64,000 nt of DNA, from contig JAULJL010000010.1 in the NCBI GenBank assembly GCA_030761205.1, positions 501,001 to 565,000 of the forward strand. Reading direction: 5' to 3'. The notes beneath the pieces were generated by a model. That model saw only the letters and a program-made list of their open reading frames with translations. It searched no databases and had not been told where the DNA came from. The position numbers were made by a program, and so were the translations under genes. Shown piece after piece: positions 38,211-48,899 of the stretch (position 1 is its first letter; every line of letters begins with the position of its first letter). The DNA is from Fremontodendron californicum (taxonomy: Eukaryota > Streptophyta > Magnoliopsida > Malvales > Malvaceae).

Positions 38211-39727
38211 CACCCCCAACCTTAAGATTTTGCTAGTCCTCGAGCAAAACAAAACAAAATAAACTAAATAAACTGACTCAAACGCAACTTAAGATAAAAA
38301 TGCACTCAAGCAATGATTCCCTTAATTGTTCTCAAAAGTTATCTCAAAATCCCGACTCAAAGTAGAACACAAACATAATCCAAATTTATGATTCAATTCA
38401 ACCGTATGCCTTATGCTTGAATGGATTTCCAGTGTGTGAGTGTAAAATCTCTTTGCTAATCAATGCATGCAATCCAAATAAGTTTATGTTAGTGCAAAAT
38501 ACGAATTAGTACTTGATTCTCATATGTTTGCTTTTCATCTCTCTCTCCACTAATGTAGACTAACACTTTATCAAGGATCAAGTAGGTCTTTATTAAGCTT
38601 GTAATGAAAGGCTAGGGTTAAGGTATGATAAAGATATATTTTTGGTTTAAATCACCCATAGACACTTTACATTTTTTCTTCAGGACTTTTGAGAGCGATA
38701 ATCTTTTCCTCAAATTACATTCTCCATTCTTTAAATACACTTCCTTTTTGCTTCACCAATTTATTCTCCTTTTTTTTTTTCCGTTGCTTCGTTTTCGAAG
38801 AACCATAATTTTTTTTTTAATTTTTTTTTCTTCACATCACCATTTCATCCAAATTTGACATGGCTCATAACTTTTTCCTGTATGTCATACACATGCCTAT
38901 GTAGTGAAGGTTAATCATGGTTTTTCTTATTTGGCTAGGCTAAAAGATGTGGCAATCAAAGACAAAGAGGTAGATAAGGATATTAATATATAAAGGTAAG
39001 CTCGAAAAGCTCAAACGATCCAAAGATGGCCTAAATTATCTCCTCAACTTAGTGTTTTCTAGGATTTCGCCTCGAGAGAGAATCAAACAAATTCTAAGCT
39101 CTAAACATAATTGCAATTCACATCAACATAAACAGTTTTTAAATAAGAAATGCAAATCTAAGCAAGAGATCAAGTGCTCAATTTGTGAAAATTACATTCT
39201 AACAATAAGACTAACAAAAGAATTTAACATAAAATCAAATCATGCTCATGTTTTCCCAAAATTCAAGATAAATCAATAACTAAAATTTCATCATTGGATA
39301 AGGACCTCATCATAATAAAGTGGATAATATCTCAAGCAAATTTTTTTTTTTATATTAAAGACTCCTAAAACATAAATATAAAAAAGAAATATAAAAAAAA
39401 TCACACAAAACAAAAGAAACCTAAAGACACCCCAAACTTAAAACAAACATTGTCCTCAATGTTTAGAAATTTAAAAGAGTAAGAACAAGAAAACTCCCCT
39501 ATCGATGCAAGCAAAGCAGGAGAAACTCTAGTTTTCCTCTTAGACCTCATGATATTTGTCCAAGTTGGATGAGTGCGTACTACAAAAGAAAACAAAATAA
39601 AAAGAAATTAAATAAGAATATCTAAAAAATTAAAATTCAAAATTAAAGAAAAGAAAAAATTTAGAACTTGGGTTGCCTCCCAAGAAGCGCTTGATTTATA
39701 GTCATCGGCTTGACTATCTCATGTTTA

Positions 39728-40540
39728 TCATCCGGTATCCAACCACTTGATGATTTTCGTTTCATGCCATTTGTTTGTCTTTTCTTTGAATAGCTTAGCA
39801 GTCTTGCAGGCTTGAAAGCGAAATCCATCTCTTTCCATGGTAGAATTCAAGAATGCCTTAACCGGATCAATAGGATAAATTTTTATGAATTCCTTTTTAG
39901 TAGCACTATCTACCATATCGACTAGCTTAGGTTGTTGGATGCATTGGGGAACAGGTTGTAGTGGTTCACACGGGGTCTCCTTTTCTTGAGCTTTTTCATC
40001 ATATTTTGCACCCACAATTTCTTCTTCAAGAGATTTTGTTGGTGGTTGGTCACATTGAATCCCGTTTTCTTGAACTTTCACAAATTCTTCTTCAATAGGC
40101 TCAGTTGACAATTCAGGATTCTTGCTATCCTCATCTATCTCTTGTTCAATCCCAAGTGTATTGACGTTACAATGCTCTTGTTCTTTACTCATAGGATTAA
40201 GTTCAGTATCACTTGGAAGAGTTTCTTGAAGTTGGTTGTTAATGGCATTAGCAAGCTGGTTTATTTGTGTCTCAAGATTTCTAAGTGTCGCTGCTTGACT
40301 CTGATTGATAGCTTCCTGTTCCGCCATGTAGTGCATGATCATCTCTTCCAATATTGATGGCTTCTGTTCTGGGACAGGTGCTTGGGATTGACTCTGAATG
40401 ATAGCATCGGTGCTTGCCATGTAATGCATGAACACATCTTCCAATGAAGGATTCGTTTTTGGAACAGCTGCTTGACTTTGAAGTAATGCTAAATGATTCT
40501 GATTGATCACTGCTTGGCTTGCCATGACTTGTATAAACAC
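39728..40540 (-). pseudogene. Gag-like remnant of element B joined to an integrase tail
   Basis: A 270-codon open frame from 40540. Residues about 1-100 contain repeated MHYMA...QSQA units and a short coiled coil (LRNLETQINQLANAINNQ) typical of the C-terminal half of Athila-type gag. The last 30 residues, with KLFKEKTNKWHETKI, look like the C-terminal end of a Gypsy integrase. This suggests an internal deletion that joined gag to the end of pol. It is not a host gene: it lies between the two LTRs of element B. Confidence 0.7.
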
Positions 40541-40854
40541 CTCTTACAATGATGGTTTCTTTTCTGGGACAGTGCATATGGTGGAAACTCAAAAGGATAT
40601 GCTTGATTGTCTGAATAGGAGAACCATTGATTGTTGTTCCATGAAAAATTTTGGTGATCTCCCCAACCAGGATTATAGTCGTTGGAATAAAAATTAGTTT
40701 GATGCATATTGTAGTTTCCAACATATTGCATTGATTCACCATTTGTTGGGCACCAATCACTATGATGTCTTTCCCCACAGAGTTCACAAATTACAAACGC
40801 GCTTTGAACATAAGGTACACACAAAGTGTCAAGCTTCTTGTTCAGTGCAGCCAC
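40507..40854 (-). pseudogene. Gag zinc-knuckle segment of element B
   Basis: A 115-codon frame with CELCGERHHSDWCP, the CX2CX4HX4C nucleocapsid motif, followed by VGNYNMHQTNFYSNDYNPGW, a familiar Athila-type gag stretch. It overlaps the next gag-like frame in another phase, so a frameshift separates them. Confidence 0.75.
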
Positions 40855-40990
40855 CTGTGCAAATAAAGAATTGATTGCATCCCGTTTACAATCCCACGTA
40901 GTGCACCCGAATCAACCAAACTTGAAAAAAAAAGTTTGAATTAAGATTATGATTGCTTGGTATTAATATTAACAAAAAATAGTAAAACAA

Positions 40991-41009
40991 TTCCCCGGCA
41001 ACGGCGCCA
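40991..41009 (-). other. Primer-binding site of element B
   Basis: Minus-strand TGGCGCCGTTGCCGGGGAA, six bases inside the 5' LTR. It is the site used for minus-strand DNA priming in Athila/Tat-like elements (reported as tRNA-Asp). Confidence 0.75.
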
Positions 41010-41015
41010 AAAACT

Positions 41016-42505
41016 TGTTGTCGATTTTCACCACGCAAGTGCACGTATCGTAAAAAGTAATATAGTTTAAAGTAAAGAGTCGAACCCACGAGGAATTGTC
41101 ACTATATTTTCTAAGTACTAAAATTAAAACAACCTAATCTTATCTAAACAAATAATTAAAGATGATAATCAAACTAATTAAAAGAAACTAATAATAAAAG
41201 CAAGTAAATTAAAAAGATGGATTAAATTAAATTAGAAAAAGCCTAGGATTACAATTTTCCTCAACACTTCGCTTGAACCTCTAATACCCTTTTAACTTGA
41301 TTAATGACCTCAAGTTGTTAACCTAGAGTTCTAATCTATTTATAAGTATCTGTCGACGGTCTTATAAAAATATCTCTCTTAACCAATTAACTATATGTCT
41401 ATGATAATTGAATTGAAGAGAAACTCATTAAGCTTAGGCTCTAACAATGGTTACACATGACACGTAAGTATATTTCTACCCTACATACAGATCAATTCAT
41501 CCTAATAAATGAATATGAAACATGTGTCATTCAATCCATATCTAACACTAAACTCCCTATGTCTAGTTGTATTTAGGTTACCAAATCAATCTAATTAGTG
41601 GCCAGTCAACTAGAAGCATTAAGAACAAGATTGAACAAACAACTCAAAAACCATTAAATCAAGCTAGAGAGATAAAATAAATTCAAAATACATGTTGAGT
41701 TCCATTGCAATACTAGTAAAATAAGTTTATTTCATGATAATTAAAGAAAACAAATATCCAAATAGTTTCACCATCATCATCAATACAAGAAAAATAAAGA
41801 AGAGAAAAGAGAATAGAGAAAACTAAGGGGTGTCATTGAGTCTTCAATCTTCACAAATCTTCTTATCTCCTTGAAAGCTTTTGGTGGCTACTCTTCTCTC
41901 AAGAGAATTAGGTTTTTAGAACTCAATTCCCCCTTATTTTAAGCTTAAAAAGTCTTATTTATAGTGCCTTAGACCCCTGGAGTTAGAAACTTCACGTTCA
42001 AACAACAGGTGAGTATTTTTATCCTTTTTCATTTTTTTCGTCTTCCAAAACAGACCGCTGGGCGCCTAGGCGCCGGACATGCTGCCTGCTCCGGATTCTA
42101 TCATCTTCGCAAACTTCATCAGCTGATTTGGATGGAAAAATCTTGTCCGATTTGGACGAATAAACTACCGTTGGAAAGGTATGGAAGTCAAATTCAAAAG
42201 TCAAGAGGAAGTTTTCTTAAATAAAGACTTTAAGATCATTTTTTTTTGCAACAACTCCAAAGGTCGAATTTGCATGCACGTTGCTTTGCACCAATTTTCG
42301 TCTTTTCGCACCGTGAAGCTCTTTCTCACTTTGGACCTATAAAAATACAAAAATACTAATTTAATAACTAATTTAAACATGAAATAAATAATTAAAATTA
42401 ATCTAAAAATAATTAAAAATAATTAATTCCAAATAAAAACCTCAAGGACTTCGTCGATTTAAATGCATAAAAGGTGGCAAAATAACATATTTCCTAGAGT
42501 TATCA
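41016..42505 (-). repeat. 5' LTR of element B (right copy)
   Basis: 1490 bp, TGTTGTCGATTTTC to AGAGTTATCA on the plus strand, matching 36720-38210 with scattered substitutions and small indels. Confidence 0.9.
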
Positions 42506-42510
42506 GTACC

Positions 42511-43957
42511 TAGACACACGTGATGGATAGATTCTGGTGCAAAAACTCACATTAGTGTGTCTATGCAGGGTTGCCTGAGTTGTCGAAAGCCAAGCGATGG
42601 TGAAAAATGCATCTATTTGGGCAAAGGCAAGACGGTTCAAGTTGAGACATTAGGCAAATTTAGATTATTATTAAAGACTGGAACTTATTTGGATCTTAAT
42701 GAGACATTTATTGTACCATCTTTTAGACTGAATTTGATTTCTATTTCTGCTTTGGACAAATCTGGTTATTCTTGTTCATTTGGGAATGGAAAATTTAGGT
42801 TGTGTCATGATTCAAAATTGATTGGTTCCGGTTCTTTGTCAGGTTATGATAATCTTTATTTCATTAATACAATTGCTTCATTTAATGAATCCCTGCAATT
42901 AAGTACACGAGGTATAAAGAGAAAATTAACCAATGAAAATTCGGCTGCGTTGTGGCACAAAAGACTAAGTCATATCTCTAGACGGAGAATAGAGAGACTT
43001 ATGTTAGACAAAATTCTAGACCCCTTAGATTTCGCAGATTTTGATGCTTGTGTTAATTGTATAAAGGGGAAACAAACCAATAAAAGGAGGTTTGAAGCCA
43101 ACAGGACTTTGGATGTCTTAGAATTTATACATACGGACATTTGTGGTCCATTCCCTACGATTGCTTGGAATGGTCAACAATATTTTATAACGTTCATAGA
43201 CGATTATTCTAGATATGGCTACATATATCTCATTCATGAAAAGTCACGATCACTGGATGTGTTTCAAAAATTATAAGTCTGAAGTTAAGAACCAACTCAG
43301 CAAAAGGATTAAAACCATCAGATCTGACCGTGGTGGTGAGTACTATGGCAGATATGACGGCTCAGGTGAATAACGTCTAGGACCGATTGCTAAATTCCTA
43401 GAGGAATGTGGTATCGTCCTACAGTACACTATGTCGGGTTCGCCCACTATGAATGGTGTTGCTGAAAGACGAAACAGGACACTTAAAGACATGGTGAGGA
43501 GTATGATTTGTCATTCTACCTTACCATAATCACTCTGGGAAGAAGCGCTTAAAACTGCAGCATATATCCTTAACAAGGTTCCAACTAAAGCAACTGCCAA
43601 AACCGCTTATGAACTTTGGATGGGAAAAAAGCCTAGTTTAAAGCACTTGCACATTTGGGGATGTCCAGCTGAGGCAAGGCCTTATAGGCCTAATAAAAAG
43701 AAACTGGACTCAAGAACTGTAAGTTGCTATTTTATTGGATACTCTGAAAGATCCAGGGGTACAAATTTTATGATCCCATGAATAAGTCAATTTTCGAGTC
43801 GGGAAATGCCAGGTTCTTTGAGGATGTCGAGTTTGCGGGGGGAGATACAGTTAGAGACTTTGTCTTTGAAGAGGAATATGTTGATATTTCCATAGGTGTT
43901 ATTGGCATTGATCAGGATTCCATTCCTGACTTTGTTCAAGGCACAACAGATCAAGAC
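42511..43957 (+). pseudogene. Copia A protease and integrase, decayed
   Basis: Begins with the aspartic protease motif IDSGAKTHIS (about 42526-42555). The frame 42557-43276 continues through the protease, the gag-pre-integrase HHCC zinc finger (WHKRLSHISRRRIERL ... CVNCIKGKQ) and the start of the integrase core (FIHTDICGPFP, YFITFIDDYSRYGYIYL). After 43276 a frameshift and several in-frame stops (for example near 43370 and 43528) follow, while the protein match continues to 43950. It is cut by solo LTR 2 at 43958. Confidence 0.85.
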
Positions 43958-45772
43958 TATTGGTATATGCCCTAGAGCCAATCGATTTGGTCAGGCATAA
44001 ACTACCAATAATGCAAACCCATCACTATATTTTAGTGATACAAGGTTTTCCTTCATGTTAGTACGATGATAAGGAGTTATTAAGTACTAATCGGATGAAG
44101 CCCATGGAACATAATGGCCTTGCAAAGGAATTATATATAATTGTGAGATCCTTATGCATCAAAGCCATGTTCCTAAAACGGTTCCTGGTCATCGTATTGC
44201 CAAGACGGGGCATTGGCAATGCTCAAACACTAGTACATGTTAAGCCTACTTACTTAGTAAGCAACTGATCTCACGTGTTGAAGTATAAGAGATACTTTAG
44301 GATAACATGTAGGTGCTTGTCTGTTGAACAAGTTCACTGAACATGGCCCGCTGTGAGAACTCCATTTGGTATTGTCACTCAAGTGTCTATCGAAACTTTC
44401 TCACGTGTCAGTCGTGTAAGTAGTCCTCTGACTTGTGATACTAGGTCATCTTGTATGGGGAGTGTCATACTTTGATTCCATCACGAACGGGTCCCAACAA
44501 AGTGATGCTTATGGTAGGGTGGTTTTGGGTATGACATGAACAATACGAAGATGGATGAGTGATCCAGAGAGGATTCACCACTCCAAGTGACATCGGAGAC
44601 ATATCTCATATGTTTTTGACTTAAGTTAACTTGATGGAATCTCTGGCCAGAGTATGATGAATTTAGGAGAAATAGTTTCTCTAAGTTCACAAAGTTAACT
44701 GATAGCTGCAGGAACTAATATGGATTGAACATGAGTAGACACTGTACCATGCTCATGGTCTTTCCGGGATATTTGGTGAAAGGACTGAATTACACTGATA
44801 GACTGAACACGAAAGGTTATGTCGAGACTAACTTGACTGTCCAGTATTTGGGTGGTCATGATGGCTTGCTAGAGTCCGCTCATGATCTATGAGTATAAAT
44901 TAATTAGATTAATTTATATTCATTGCCAACATATTGGAAGCCTAATGGGTCACACAAAGAAAGGTGAATTAAGAGATTAAAATGGAAAGAGCCTAATTGA
45001 TTAATTTGAGAATTTAATCAATAGGGACTTAATTAAATAGTTTAATTAAGTTGAAGGACTTAAGTGCAAATACATAAGAGCTATTGTCCTTAGTCCAAAC
45101 CCTAGAGTGATTGTCGTCCCCTCTATATAAAGAAACATGTGATAGCCTACCTCCCTATGGCCCCTTTAGCGGCATATATGATATGCTTAGAGGTTTTGGT
45201 GTCTTCTTGATTTCTTGACTTCCTCCTTGCCTCTTCATGGATTGCTAGGGAGAAAAACGTTTTCATTCAAGAGAGCAAAGGCATAGAGTGAAGAAGAAAG
45301 AAGATCAAGATAACCTTATGGTTGGCGCACCAAACCCGGAGAAGCAATAAAATCATTTTTTTCTTCTTGATGCTTATGAAGCATTTGACCATGGATGTTT
45401 AGATGGGGAGAGGTTTCTTGAAACCTAAACTACTAGCATCGTTTTCGGCAAGACTCTATTCCTACCTTATGAAGGTTTTCTTGATCATCTTGTGTGGATT
45501 GCCATTAGAGGCCAGACACTTGTGCGGCTTGAAGTCTCGGATCGATAGCTTTGTGTTCAAGATTGAGTGGGCTGTTTGTAAACTCAAGATTACTAGATTT
45601 TTGAGTTAAGGTATGATTCTTGATCAGATGTATGCTTTATAATTACAAGATCGCATTAAAATTTTACAAGCATGATCCTGTAAGATTCGACTATCTCTTT
45701 GTTAATTTTTCGGCTGCGTTCATGTTCTTCTTTAATTCCCTTATTGTTTGAGCATGAGGTCGAATCCCAACA
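43958..45772 (+). mobile_element. Solo LTR 2 (family L) inside Copia A pol
   Basis: 1815 bp, the same family and orientation as 34254-36074. The left end has decayed from TG to TA (TATTGGTATATGCC); the right end is GTCGAATCCCAACA. The flanks AAGAC (43953-43957) and AAAAC (45773-45777) are a 5-bp duplication with one change. No internal region remains. Confidence 0.82.
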
Positions 45773-45777
45773 AAAAC

Positions 45778-47520
45778 AATGTCGATGAACCTCCCATTCA
45801 AGAACTTATTCCAGAAGAACAAACTCTACCACCTCAAGAGCCTATGCCATTAAGGAGATCCACTAGAGAAGGGGGAAATGCAATGCTTGATGACTACATT
45901 GTATTTCTCCAAGATCATGAGGTTGACATTGGAGTGATGGAAGATGATCCCATCAACTTCCTTCAAGCCATGGAATATTCTAACTTTCAGAAATGGATTG
46001 ATGCCATGAATGAGGAGATTAAGTCCATGAAGGACAATGACGTGTGGGATCTTGTCCCATTGCCAGAAGGTGCGAAACCCATTGGTTGCAAATGGATATT
46101 TAAGATCAAGAGGGATTCGAAAGGCGATGTGGAAAAGTACAAGGCTCGTCTTGTCGCTAAAGGCTTTACAAAGAAAGAAGGCATCGATTATAAAGAGACT
46201 TTCTCTCTGGTTTTTTTGAAAGACTCTTTCAGGATTATAATGGCATTGGTGGCGCATTTCGATCTTGAGCTATATCAGATGGATGTAAAGACAGTGTTTC
46301 TCAATGGTAACATTGATGAGATGATCTATATGGTGCAACCAGAAAACTTTGTGTTGGGAGACCTAAAGAATATGGTTTGCAAACTTAAAAAATCCATCTA
46401 TGGGCTCAAGCAAGCATCTCGACAATGGTATTTCAAGTTTCATCAAGTGATCACCTCGTCCGGTTTTGAGATGAATTTGGTCGTTGATTGTATATACCAA
46501 AGTTTATGTGGGAGCAAGTATATTTTTCTGGTTTTATATGTCGATGACATTTTGCTTACCAGCAACGATATAGGCTTATTGCACGAAACAAGAGATTTCT
46601 AGCTAAGAATTTTGAGATGAAAAATCTTGGTGACGTCTCTTTTTTATTAGGCATAAAGATGCACCGAGATCACTCTCGGTGTATTCTTGGATTATCACAA
46701 AAGAGCTATATCGAACAGGTTCTCAAGAGATATGGCATGCAGGATTGCAAACCAGGTAATAACTCTGTGGCAAAGGGAGACAAGTTTAGTCACAATCAGT
46801 GCCCTAAGAATGATTTTGAGGAAAAGTAAATGTAGAATATTCCTTATGCATCAGCAGTAGGAAATCTAATGTATGCTCATGTTTGTACACGTCCGGATAT
46901 TGCGTACATTGTTGGGATATTGGACAGACATTTAAGTAAACCAGGAGTAGACCATTGGGAAGCAGCCAAACGGGTCTTGCGGTACTTACAGAGAACAAAA
47001 GACTACATGCTCACGTATTGGAGGTCGGACCAGCTTGAGATCATTGGGTATACTGACTTCGATTTTGCTGGATGCCAAGATAGTATGAAATCTACGTATG
47101 GCTATATCTACCTGCTAGCTGGAGGCACTGTCTCCTGGAAGAGTGCTAAATAGTCTCTTATAGCCTCTTCTACCATGGCAGTAGAGTTCATAGCGTGTTA
47201 TGAGGCGTCCAATCACGGAATATGGCTGCTAAATTTTGTCACGGGGCTGCGCAAAGTGGACGGTATTGAAAGACCACTCAAGTTATTTTGTGACAATAAG
47301 TCGGCAGTTCTATATTCCAACAACAACAGGAGCTCGACGAAGTCAAAGCATATAGACATCAAGTTCCCACTTGTTAAAGAAAGAGTTAAGAGTGGATAGT
47401 TGTCTATAGAGCACATCGGTACAAACTCCATGGTTGTGGATTCGCTTACTAAGGGATTGCCACCCAAAGTGTTTCATGGGCACACTGCTCATATGGGTGT
47501 CATGTCATTTGAAGGTATAC
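45778..47520 (+). pseudogene. Copia A reverse transcriptase and RNase H, decayed
   Basis: The frame to 46602 carries the Copia RT: KWIFKIKRDSKGDVEKYKAR, LYQMDVKTVFLNG, KLKKSIYGLKQASRQW and the catalytic YVDDILL. A frameshift at about 46600, then stops at about 46827, 47151 and 47397, interrupt the rest of RT and the RNase H (YTDFDFAGCQDSMKS, FCDNKSAVLYSNNN, KHIDIKFPLVKE). It was inactive before or after the nesting. Confidence 0.88.
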
Positions 47521-47699
47521 AGTTTTAGTGGGAGTTTGAAATTTTAGATACTTTAAAGTTATTTTCTGTAGAAGTAAAGTTTTGGTTTATTGACACTCTG
47601 ATTTTGGTATGGATTGATATCACTAAAGTTTAAGGTTGGACTAGTTAGAAATAGGCATGTTAAGATCACTTTGCATGAAATTTCCATGCGACACGTGAG

Positions 47700-48795
47700 A
47701 AAGCCCTTATAAATATTATTAAATATTCACAATAAGCCCACAACACTTAATGAATATTTAATCTGCCCCTATCTCATTTTAATTTCATTAATCACCTTTT
47801 GTGTGTGACCCATTAGGCCCTTAACATGTTGGCAATAAATATAATAAATTCAAATTAAGAATTTCCTCTTTATATTTACTGATCATGAGCGGCATCTAGC
47901 AATGCATCATGACCACCCAAATGCTAAGAGAGTCATCAAGCTTCGACTAGCCCTTCGTGTAAAATATGTTTGTGTGATCCCTTCATCAAATATCCCGGGA
48001 TAGGAAAGAGCATGGTTCAGTGTCTACTCTTAACCTATTCCATATTAGATCTGCAGCTTTAATATTAACTCCTTAAGTATTGCCTTGGCCAAGGACTTCC
48101 ATAAGTTAATATAAGCCAGATACATATGAGATATGTCCCCTTAATCACTTGGGGTGATGAATCCTCTCTAGACCACTCATTCATCTTTGTATGCTTCATG
48201 TCATACCCAATAACACCTTACCATAAGCAACCTCGTGATTGGGACCCGTTCGTGATGAAATCTAAGTATGACAGTTCACATACAAGATGACCTGGTGTCA
48301 CAAGTTAAAGGATTATTTACACTATTGACACATGAGAGTATTTACCATAAACACTTGAGTGAAATACCAAATGGAACTCTCATAGCGGGTCATGTTCAGT
48401 GAACGTGTTCAATTAACAAGCACCCATATGTTATCCCCAAGTATCTCTATACTTTCAACCTATGAGACCGGTTGCATGCATCAAGTGCATGAAGGCTTAA
48501 CATATGCCAGTCTTTGAGCATTGTCAATGCCCTGTCTTGACAATACGATAACCAGGAATAGTAACACGGCATTAATGCATAAGGATCCTCATAATTGTAA
48601 CACCTTACAATTCCTTTGCAATGCCATTGTGTCTCATGGGCTTTATCTTCACAAGTCATTTATAAAAATTATAACAATACTTATGGATAAAGAAATACCT
48701 CAATTATAATTAATAAACTATAATGTGCAATACATGAATATATAAATAGTGCTTTACAAGCCTAAATAGATTGGCTTGTAGGGCTTACACCAACA
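47700..48795 (-). repeat. Truncated 3' LTR of element D
   Basis: Matches 56384-57466 closely but lacks the counterpart of 55821-56383. It ends at CCAACA next to the purine tract. Confidence 0.85.
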
Positions 48796-48899
48796 ATCTC
48801 CCACTAGCACTAAAGCCAATCGCCCATGTACTTAAGCCCATGTCCTTCCATGTGACGATTATGTTTCTGCTGGGACAGAACCTTAATGGGTAACATTTT

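Larger units (their letters stand above)
36720..42505 (-). mobile_element. Element B: gag-only, Athila-like non-autonomous Gypsy derivative
   Basis: 5786 bp, flanked by identical duplications GTACC (36715-36719 and 42506-42510). The LTRs are 36720-38210 and 41016-42505. On the minus strand the right LTR is 5': just inside it is TGGCGCCGTTGCCGGGGAA (about 40991-41009), a primer-binding site known from Athila/Tat-type Gypsy elements. The purine tract AAGGTTGGGGGTG (about 38212-38224) precedes the other LTR. Only 2.8 kb lies between the LTRs, with gag-like frames but no protease, reverse transcriptase, RNase H or integrase core, so it must have depended on a relative. It interrupts Copia A between gag and protease. 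Confidence 0.9.

Noticed and set aside
39728..40540. A 270-codon open frame as a host gene
   Set aside because: It lies between the LTRs of element B, has gag-like repeats and an integrase-like tail, and borders the zinc-knuckle frame.
34254..45772. The two family L LTRs as the LTR pair of one element
   Set aside because: They have different 5-bp TSDs (TGATG; AAGAC/AAAAC), and the sequence between them is Copia A gag to integrase plus element B, continuous with Copia A outside. They are two solo LTRs.
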